Assembly: GCA_007127395.1 (NCBI GenBank)
Contig: SKZL01000253.1
Location: 1 to 5,679, forward strand
Length of the DNA: 5,679 nt
DNA from: Balneolaceae bacterium
GTDB lineage: Bacteria; Bacteroidota; Rhodothermia; Balneolales; Balneolaceae
Direction of reading: 5' to 3'
Below are positions 1 to 4,848 of the stretch, in pieces. Each line of letters starts with the position of its first letter. Within the stretch, counting starts at the first letter, position 1. The notes beneath the pieces are model-generated. The model was given only the letters and a program-made list of their open reading frames with translations, was not told the DNA's origin and ran no database searches. Position numbers and translations under genes: made by a program.

Positions 1-209
1 GTGATCAGCGAATGGGGCGGGGCGTTTTCCATCAGATGCACATAAAATGAACGTGCCGTCTCATTACTCGCAGTGATCACCACTTCAAGCCCCTTTCCGC
101 TATTTTTGACCCACCCCTTCACTCCTCTTGATCTCGCGGTTTCAAGTACAAACGGCCTGAAACCTACCCCCTGAACAATTCCCTTAAAATGTAGGTGATA
201 GGTTGGCAT
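1..209 (-). CDS. hypF: HypF N-terminal fragment: acylphosphatase domain of the carbamoyltransferase (3' end outside window)
   Basis: HypF uses carbamoyl phosphate and ATP to carbamoylate the HypE C-terminal cysteine, the first step in making the CN ligands of the active-site iron. Only 69 codons are in the window. They begin MPTYHLHFKGIVQGVGFRPF and continue with GVKGWVKNSGKGLEVVI. This is the acylphosphatase domain that opens full-length HypF (about 750 residues), with catalytic Arg18 in GFRPF and Asn36 in VKNSGKG. The ATG at 209-207 has GGGGA 7 bases upstream and lies 15 bases after the hypB stop. A free-standing acylphosphatase would share these motifs and cannot be ruled out from 69 residues, but GFRPFV and the hypA-hypB-hypF order favour HypF. 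Confidence 0.9.
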   Translation of the reverse strand, partial: MPTYHLHFKGIVQGVGFRPFVLETARSRGVKGWVKNSGKGLEVVITASNETARSFYVHLMENAPPHSLI

Positions 210-216
210 CTGTGTA

Positions 217-221
217 TCCCC
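217..221 (-). promoter_or_regulatory. Ribosome binding site of hypF (GGGGA)
   Basis: GGGGA, 7 bases before the ATG at 209-207. It decides for this start over the ATG at 228-226, which overlaps the hypB stop but runs into a stop after 14 codons. Confidence 0.65.
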
Positions 222-224
222 GGT

Positions 225-1202
225 TCATCCATTTTTCAACGCTTCAGAACGCTCTTTGAGCCAATTGTACCATTCATCAAGACCCTCTCCGGTCGTGCAG
301 CTTACACTGAAAAAGGTCAGGTTCGGATTAATTTTTTTCGCATTTTCTATCAATTTATCACAGTCGAATGTTACGTATGGCAACAGGTCAATCTTGTTGA
401 TAATACAGATTCCCGATGTGTGAAACATATCCGGATATTTAAGTGGTTTATCATCACCCTCGGTTACACTGATGATCACAACACGCTCATTTTCTCCCAG
501 ATCAAACATCGACGGACAAACCAGATTGCCCACATTTTCAATAAATAACAGGCTTTTTTCTGCGGGGTTCAACTCCTGAATCGCATGCAGTACCATGTGT
601 GCATCGAGATGACACCCTTTTCCCGTATTGATCTGAACAGCTTTTGTTCCGGTTGCTTCGATTCGGTCTGCATCTACGGTTGTTTGTTGATCACCTTCTA
701 TCACACTAAACGAAAGCTCCTCTTTGAGATCCGACAGCGTGCGCTCCAGTAACATAGTTTTTCCTGATCCCGGAGAACTTACAAGATTAATGGCCAAAAT
801 CCCCTTTGCATCCAGATATCCGCGGTTTCTGGCAGCCAAGAGTGCATTTTCATGCAAAATATCCTTTTCCAGATGGATCAACCTGCTCCCGGCACTCTGA
901 TGATCCTTCTCCTGGTGCGTATGCGGATGGGAATGATGGTGATTCTGTTTTAATCCATCATCTTGATGATGGTTGTGAAACTGTGCAGACTCATGAGCCC
1001 GGTGGTGGTTATGATCCCTTGTATGATGGTGGTGACCGTGTTCAGATTCATTGGCATGATGATGATGACCGTGTTCAGATTCATGACCATGATGGTGATG
1101 ATCATGGGTATGTACACCCCCTTTACGATTACCGTGGTTGTGTTGATGATCCCTGTTTACAATGTGGGCACTTTCGGTGCCGCATCCGCATGTTATACAC
1201 AT
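225..1202 (-). CDS. hypB: HypB, nickel-delivery GTPase with long His-rich N-terminal domain
   Basis: GTPase that supplies nickel for [NiFe] hydrogenase assembly together with HypA. Layout of the 325 residues: N-terminal high-affinity nickel motif MCITCGCG (1-8); a His-rich stretch with 35 His between residues 13 and 101; then a SIMIBI-class G domain. The G domain has Walker A SSPGSGKT (142-149), EGDQQTTVDADR (169-180), the metal site GCHLDAHM (196-203, with Cys197 and His198) with Cys229 in ENVGNLVCP, and the guanine-specificity motif NKID (269-272). Proteins of this form both store nickel and deliver it (known for rhizobial HypB). The His tract makes it longer than HypB proteins that lack one. 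The Met start is fixed by the CxxCGC motif right behind it, with a weak purine-rich AGAAAG upstream. The gene ends 15 bases before the hypF start. Confidence 0.97.
   Translation of the reverse strand: MCITCGCGTESAHIVNRDHQHNHGNRKGGVHTHDHHHHGHESEHGHHHHANESEHGHHHHTRDHNHHRAHESAQFHNHHQDDGLKQNHHHSHPHTHQEKDHQSAGSRLIHLEKDILHENALLAARNRGYLDAKGILAINLVSSPGSGKTMLLERTLSDLKEELSFSVIEGDQQTTVDADRIEATGTKAVQINTGKGCHLDAHMVLHAIQELNPAEKSLLFIENVGNLVCPSMFDLGENERVVIISVTEGDDKPLKYPDMFHTSGICIINKIDLLPYVTFDCDKLIENAKKINPNLTFFSVSCTTGEGLDEWYNWLKERSEALKNG
900..1166 (-). other. His-rich nickel-binding tract of HypB (residues 13-101)
   Basis: A low-complexity segment with 35 His in 89 residues, mixed mainly with Asp, Glu, Asn, Gly and Ser, lying between the CxxCGC motif and the G domain. 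Runs of four His occur at residues 35-38, 46-49 and 57-60. By analogy with rhizobial HypB it should bind several Ni2+ ions as a store. The DNA is rich in GAT/ATG trinucleotides on the plus strand, which gives Met-rich spurious reading on that strand. Confidence 0.85.
1023..1084. repeat. Two-copy imperfect tandem repeat, 33-base period, inside the hypB His tract
   Basis: Bases 1023-1051 and 1056-1084 are near-identical (two mismatches, at 1029/1062 and 1032/1065) and share the core tgaccgtgttcagattca (1033-1050 and 1066-1083). The 33-base spacing is 11 codons and keeps the frame, giving ESEHGHHHH twice in HypB (residues 41-49 and 52-60). This looks like an in-frame duplication that lengthened the His tract. 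Confidence 0.85.
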
Positions 1203-1217
1203 AATCTTTCTTCTCTT

Positions 1218-1574
1218 TCAGGTTGTCAATTTTTCCTCAATCCGTATCGACTTAATACGCAGCTCTTCTCCCTCTGTGATCGTGGAAAAATAGCTTCCGC
1301 ACTCCGGACACGGATCATAGAGGGCCTCTATTTCAAACTGATGTTGACACTCATTGCACCTTCCTTTTCCGCTGATATAGTTGATCTTTAATTCAGACTG
1401 TTCAAGTACACTGTCCCGGATTCCATGTTTCCATGCAAAATCAAATGCAGCCGGCTCAATTGTGCTCAACTTCCCGATATCCAGTTCAACAACAGATATC
1501 GCTTGAGCACCGGCTTTTTGAGCCTCTTTTTCAACCATTTCTACAATGTTCAAAACGATCGACAGTTCATGCAC
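1218..1574 (-). CDS. hypA: HypA, hydrogenase nickel-insertion accessory protein (GTG start)
   Basis: Small zinc- and nickel-binding chaperone that works with HypB to load nickel into the hydrogenase large subunit. The 118-residue protein has the conserved N-terminus MHELSI, where His2 is the nickel ligand of the family, and a zinc site made of two CxxC pairs: Cys73/Cys76 (CNEC) and Cys89/Cys92 (CPEC). VVELDIGKLSTIEPAAFDFAW (28-48) is the typical core. The start is taken as GTG at 1574-1572 because it puts His directly after the first residue and has GGGA 8 bases upstream; the ATG at 1570-1568 is in another frame. It lies between hoxW (23 bases) and hypB (15 bases). It may be dedicated to this hydrogenase, as hypA2 is in Ralstonia, or may be the only copy in the genome. 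Confidence 0.96.
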   Translation of the reverse strand: MHELSIVLNIVEMVEKEAQKAGAQAISVVELDIGKLSTIEPAAFDFAWKHGIRDSVLEQSELKINYISGKGRCNECQHQFEIEALYDPCPECGSYFSTITEGEELRIKSIRIEEKLTT

Positions 1575-1582
1575 GTTGCTAA

Positions 1583-1586
1583 TCCC
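1583..1586 (-). promoter_or_regulatory. Ribosome binding site deciding the GTG start of hypA (GGGA)
   Basis: GGGA, 8 bases before GTG at 1574-1572. Together with the essential His at position 2 it decides for the GTG start. Confidence 0.65.
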
Positions 1587-1597
1587 GCTTTTTCAGT

Positions 1598-2074
1598 TTA
1601 TAAAACTCCCTCCGGTTCAAACTCTTTAACTTGAACTTTTTTGAATAAATCTGATCCTCTAATAGCTTTCAATGCCTTTTCCAGATGAGCCATTGCCCTG
1701 CTGCTGACTTTTTCACCCAGCTCCCAATGATATCCTCTGATTGTCACGACAAATGCTTCCGGTGTTTCTGGATAGAGTGTCTTTGACAGATAAAGCACGG
1801 TCTCCGGACTCTGCATATGAGATGAATAGTAATAAGAACCTGCAGACTCACACCTGTTGATCGCAAACCCCTCATCCAACGGCTCTTCTGTTGCATCTAC
1901 AAAAACCACTCTCTCATATTTGCTGATCAGATCTGCATCTTCTACCTGCAACTGATATCGGTACTCCAAATGAAACTTTTCCGCATCGCTCTTTTCAATC
2001 TCATTTAAAAAAAGCCATCCCAGAGCATCATCTCCACGTAAATTATTCCCGATCCCGATCAAAAGTGTTCGCAT
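1598..2074 (-). CDS. hoxW: HoxW, HoxH-specific hydrogenase maturation endopeptidase
   Basis: Nickel-dependent endopeptidase of the HyaD/HybD/HycI (peptidase M52) family that removes the HoxH C-terminal tail after nickel has been inserted. The N-terminus LLIGIGNNLRGDDALGW (4-20) is the family signature. The three metal-sensing residues known from HybD appear as Asp16, Asp60 (VVFVDAT) and His86 (SSHMQSPETVL). RGYHWELGEKVS (113-124) matches the segment common in HoxW-type proteases. The length, 158 residues, is typical. The start is only 3 bases after the hoxH stop and has no clear Shine-Dalgarno site, so translation is probably coupled to hoxH. In Ralstonia the next gene is hoxI; here hypA follows after 23 bases instead. 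The family is certain; specificity for HoxH rests on position and on resemblance to HoxW. Confidence 0.94.
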   Translation of the reverse strand: MRTLLIGIGNNLRGDDALGWLFLNEIEKSDAEKFHLEYRYQLQVEDADLISKYERVVFVDATEEPLDEGFAINRCESAGSYYYSSHMQSPETVLYLSKTLYPETPEAFVVTIRGYHWELGEKVSSRAMAHLEKALKAIRGSDLFKKVQVKEFEPEGVL

Positions 2075-2077
2075 GGA

Positions 2078-3532
2078 TTAATTCTTATATTTTTCTTCGA
2101 TCAATGACCCTTCATGATCATATAATTCAGCTTTTAAAGGCATTTTACCCATCGCTTGTGTAGCGCAACTAAGGCATGGATCATAAGCTCTGATAGCCAC
2201 CTCAACCTGATTCAGCATACCCTCGGTGATTGTCTTCTCACGGCTAATTACTTTGTCTGCAACCCACCTGACCGCTTCATTCATCGCATCATTATTATGA
2301 GTCGTCGATACAATCAAATTGCAACGCACAATCATCCCTTTATCATCCACCTCATAGTGATGGGTGAGTGTCCCACGAGGTGCTTCAATGATCCCAATCC
2401 CAACCTGCCTCTCCTCTCCTGTTCGAACAAGATCTTCATCGTTCAGAATATCCGGATCAAATAGCAGTTCTTTCATCAACTCTGCGCAGTGAAGTGTCTC
2501 AATCAACCGCGCCCAATGTGAATACATTGTGCTATTGTTTACGTTTGAACCGGTAAAATCAAAATATTCCTGCCGTGCTTTTTCAGCATAAGGAGTTGGT
2601 ATGTAGTCACATATATTCAGTCTTGCCAGCGGTCCTACGCGATTCCACCCTTTTTCCCTTCCTACTTTTTTCAGATAGGGAAACTTCATGTAAGACCATT
2701 TGGCAACAGCTTCAGAGAAATATTCCAGATAGTCGTCTGAGTTTACATCCGGCAGTGTAATTGCTCCCATTGCATCAATCGCCCGTAGTTTGCCATCATA
2801 AAGTTCCAAAGCACCGTCTGGTTTTACAGTACCCAGGTGGCCTGATGGGAAGGCTGCAAAAGTGTTCAGAAATTCACGGTTTTTACTGTGATACTCTTTC
2901 ATAAAATCGACCATTTCTCGTGACCACTTGATCATGGTATCGATATTTGGAATCTCCTCTCCTTTCAAGAAATAGTCACGCTCCTCCGCTTTTAGCGCTT
3001 TATAAACTCCCCCCGGAACCGCCAGAGTACCGTGTATTTTTTTTCCTGCTAATGCCTTAATGAGTTCCTGACCGAATTTTCGCATCGTGATCCCTTTAAC
3101 CGCCAGATCTCTGTTTTCTACGGCAACGCCCACAACATTTCGCTTTTCAGGAGGAGCATCCATTCCAAACAGCAGATCAGGTGAAGCAAGGTAGAAAAAG
3201 TGAAGTGCGTGCGACTGAAAAATTTGAGCATAATGCAGGAGTCGCCTCAATTTAGTGGCTCCTGTGGTAAGATCTTTCGGATCTATCCCCACAAGCTGAT
3301 CTATCGCTTTTGCCGCAGCCAGATGATGGCTGACCGGACAGATACCGCATAATCGTTGTACAAGGTTTGGAGCCTGCCAATATGGGTGGCCCTGAATAAA
3401 CCTCTCAAAACCCCGAAATTCGACGATGTGAAAATAGGTCTCATCAACCTTCCCCTTATCATCCAGATGAATGGTCACTCTTCCGTGTCCCTCTACCCGG
3501 GTAACCGGATCGATCGTTATAGTTTTACTCAT
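2078..3532 (-). CDS. hoxH: HoxH, large (catalytic) subunit of group 3d [NiFe] hydrogenase
   Basis: Carries the Ni-Fe(CN)2CO site where H2 is split or made. The 484-residue protein spans the family signatures from end to end: RVEGHG (12-17), QRLCGICPVSHH (59-70, with Ni/Fe ligands Cys62 and Cys65), HGTLAVPGG (167-175), EAPRGTLTHHYEVDDKG (383-399) and the C-terminal DPCLSCATQA (451-460, with ligands Cys453 and Cys456). WSYMKFPYLKKVGREKGWNRVGP and the overall length (Ralstonia HoxH is about 488) fit HoxH and not membrane or F420-linked large subunits. Residue 459, normally His at the end of DPCxxCxxH, is Gln (codon CAA at 2156-2158). The 25 residues after it form the expected removable tail, so the gene encodes a precursor that HoxW should process. 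The ATG has AAAGGG 7 bases upstream. The hoxW start follows only 3 bases after the stop codon, which suggests linked translation of enzyme and protease. Confidence 0.97.
   Translation of the reverse strand: MSKTITIDPVTRVEGHGRVTIHLDDKGKVDETYFHIVEFRGFERFIQGHPYWQAPNLVQRLCGICPVSHHLAAAKAIDQLVGIDPKDLTTGATKLRRLLHYAQIFQSHALHFFYLASPDLLFGMDAPPEKRNVVGVAVENRDLAVKGITMRKFGQELIKALAGKKIHGTLAVPGGVYKALKAEERDYFLKGEEIPNIDTMIKWSREMVDFMKEYHSKNREFLNTFAAFPSGHLGTVKPDGALELYDGKLRAIDAMGAITLPDVNSDDYLEYFSEAVAKWSYMKFPYLKKVGREKGWNRVGPLARLNICDYIPTPYAEKARQEYFDFTGSNVNNSTMYSHWARLIETLHCAELMKELLFDPDILNDEDLVRTGEERQVGIGIIEAPRGTLTHHYEVDDKGMIVRCNLIVSTTHNNDAMNEAVRWVADKVISREKTITEGMLNQVEVAIRAYDPCLSCATQAMGKMPLKAELYDHEGSLIEEKYKN
2081..2155 (-). 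other. Predicted HoxH C-terminal propeptide (residues 460-484)
   Basis: In HoxH of the Ralstonia soluble hydrogenase the protease cuts after the last residue of DPCxxCxxH, before Ala, and releases 24 residues. The equivalent bond here is Gln459-Ala460, and the 25-residue remainder (AMGKMPLKAELYD, then a charged end EEKYKN) has the expected length and pattern. Cleavage is inferred from the family, not seen. The Gln at the cut site is unusual. Confidence 0.7.
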
Positions 3533-3539
3533 AATAGTA

Positions 3540-3545
3540 CCCTTT
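3540..3545 (-). promoter_or_regulatory. Ribosome binding site of hoxH (AAAGGG)
   Basis: AAAGGG lies 7 bases before the hoxH ATG, in the 15-base gap after hoxUY, and supports that start. Confidence 0.7.
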
Positions 3546-3547
3546 CA

Positions 3548-4825
3548 TTAATCGTACTTAAATTCTGAATAGAGAATCGAATAGTTCTCATTCCATAGCA
3601 GGTTTTTCACAGCTTTCCAGATATGCTGCGCATCCGGTGGACAGCCGGGTATAAAATAGTCGATCTTCACAATTTCACGGCACTCATAAACCCTGTCCAA
3701 TATTTTTGGAAGATCTTTGTGATAGGGTATGATTCTATTGTCTGCATCATTTGTCACACAATTCAGAAACGCCTCCTCCAGACACTCTCCCAGTGGAACG
3801 GAATTTCGCATTGAGGGCAGCCCGCCCCAAATAGCACACTCTCCAACAGCCACCAAGAGGTCACATTTTTCCCTAAAAGTTCTCAAAGTTTCAACATTTT
3901 CTTCATTGCAAACAGACCCCTCAATAATTCCCACATCACATTGCTGTGTGAACTTTTTTATATCCGTGAGTGGTGATTTATCAAATGAAACCAATTCAAC
4001 AATATCGAGCAGTTCTGTATCCACATCCAACATAGACATATGACAACCAAAACAGCCGGCCAGTGATACGGTTGCCACCGTTTTTTTCTGTGGCTTTCCT
4101 TTTTTAACATTGTTATTGACCTTGACCGGGGTATCATAATCCGGTCGGATCGAGTTTTCATCAAACTTTCTCTCACCAAAAGGCTTGCCGATACTCTCTC
4201 CCCTGACAATAATGGCTCCGGTCGGACAGATATTCATTGCATGAATCGCCTGTTCCCGGGTGAGTTTTTTTTCTTCACTGTAATCAATCCCTACATATGT
4301 ATCATTACCTCGGCTTTGATAGCTAAATACACTCTTCCCGTCATTATTCTCTACCTCCACCACACATCTCAGACACTTGATGCAACGGCTATGCTCCATA
4401 ACCATCCGCTTTGCATCATAATCGATTAATCGGTTTTTAAAGAGATGTGGGAAACGGCTGACTGCAATTCCCAGCTCATAACCCATATGCTGAAGATCAC
4501 AATTTCCGCTCTTTTCACAGGATGGACATATATGATTGCCCTCTGCAAACATCATCTCCACAATGGCCTTCCGCATATCTTTCAGTTCGGAGCTGTTCAC
4601 CTCTACCGACAGACCCTCTCTAACTTTTTCGGTACAGGCAGGAGTAAATTTACCGTTAATTTTACAAGTGCATGTCCGGCAGGTACCAAGCGGGGGATCA
4701 ATATGTTCAAAATAGCAGAGAGACGGGATAAAAAATCCATTTTCAGTTGCAACATCTACCAGATTTCTACCCTCATCAGCAAGGATATTTCTGCCATCAA
4801 TTGTAATATTTACATGTTTACCCAT
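3548..4825 (-). CDS. hoxUY: HoxU-HoxY fusion: FeS electron-transfer subunit joined to hydrogenase small subunit
   Basis: One 425-residue frame covers two proteins that are normally separate. Residues 1-216 are HoxU: a [2Fe-2S] ferredoxin domain (Cys37, Cys49, Cys52, Cys64), a His-ligated [4Fe-4S] site in NHICPSCEKSGNC (His98, Cys100, Cys103, Cys109), and one further [4Fe-4S] site from CIKCLRC (Cys148, Cys151, Cys154) plus Cys200 of NICPTGA. Residues 217-249 form a polar, Lys/Asn-rich linker. Residues 250-425 are HoxY, the small subunit that carries the proximal [4Fe-4S] cluster: Cys258 and Cys261 in AGCFGCH, Cys330 in VGECAIWGG and Cys395 in FIPGCPPD. Both halves look full length for their families (about 235 and 180-210 residues). 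The ATG start has a strong GGAGG site 9 bases upstream. No Met codon lies between residues 197 and 264, which argues against a hidden separate hoxY start. It sits 23 bases after hoxF and 15 before hoxH. A base-calling error joining two genes is possible but unlikely, since both halves and the linker are in one clean frame. Confidence 0.93.
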   Translation of the reverse strand: MGKHVNITIDGRNILADEGRNLVDVATENGFFIPSLCYFEHIDPPLGTCRTCTCKINGKFTPACTEKVREGLSVEVNSSELKDMRKAIVEMMFAEGNHICPSCEKSGNCDLQHMGYELGIAVSRFPHLFKNRLIDYDAKRMVMEHSRCIKCLRCVVEVENNDGKSVFSYQSRGNDTYVGIDYSEEKKLTREQAIHAMNICPTGAIIVRGESIGKPFGERKFDENSIRPDYDTPVKVNNNVKKGKPQKKTVATVSLAGCFGCHMSMLDVDTELLDIVELVSFDKSPLTDIKKFTQQCDVGIIEGSVCNEENVETLRTFREKCDLLVAVGECAIWGGLPSMRNSVPLGECLEEAFLNCVTNDADNRIIPYHKDLPKILDRVYECREIVKIDYFIPGCPPDAQHIWKAVKNLLWNENYSILYSEFKYD

Positions 4826-4834
4826 AACAAAACG

Positions 4835-4839
4835 CCTCC
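4835..4839 (-). promoter_or_regulatory. Ribosome binding site of hoxUY (GGAGG)
   Basis: Perfect GGAGG, 9 bases before the ATG, in the short gap after hoxF. It is the best Shine-Dalgarno match in the window and supports the chosen start of the fusion gene. Confidence 0.85.
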
Positions 4840-4848
4840 GGCTATTTG

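Noticed and set aside
184..228. ATG at 228-226 overlapping the hypB stop (ATGA), as a possible start for the next gene
   Set aside because: That frame stops with TAA at 186-184 after 14 codons. The acylphosphatase-domain frame begins at 209-207 with a proper GGGGA site.
806..1391. Plus-strand reading frames rich in Asp, His or Met/Val opposite the hypB N-terminus
   Set aside because: They are the antisense of the His-rich GAT/ATG repeat tract. Their composition is fully explained by hypB, and they have no family signature.
1575..1597. A small gene or hoxI remnant between hoxW and hypA
   Set aside because: The gap is only 23 bases and holds just the hypA ribosome site.
4076..4102. GTG codon at 4078-4076 (HoxY Val250) as an independent hoxY start
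   Set aside because: The nearest GGA lies about 18 bases upstream, too far for a ribosome site, and the reading frame runs through from HoxU without a stop.
3958..4209. Minus-strand 83-residue frame with a hydrophobic C-terminal half inside hoxUY
   Set aside because: It is a shifted reading of the HoxU-HoxY junction. The hydrophobic stretch is the out-of-frame reading of the cluster-binding region, and no ribosome site was found.
3548..4825. The 425-residue gene as a respiratory NuoG fragment
   Set aside because: The N-terminal half is NuoG-like, but the C-terminal half has the small-subunit motifs CxGC, GECAIWGG and PGCPPD, and the gene lies directly before hoxH.
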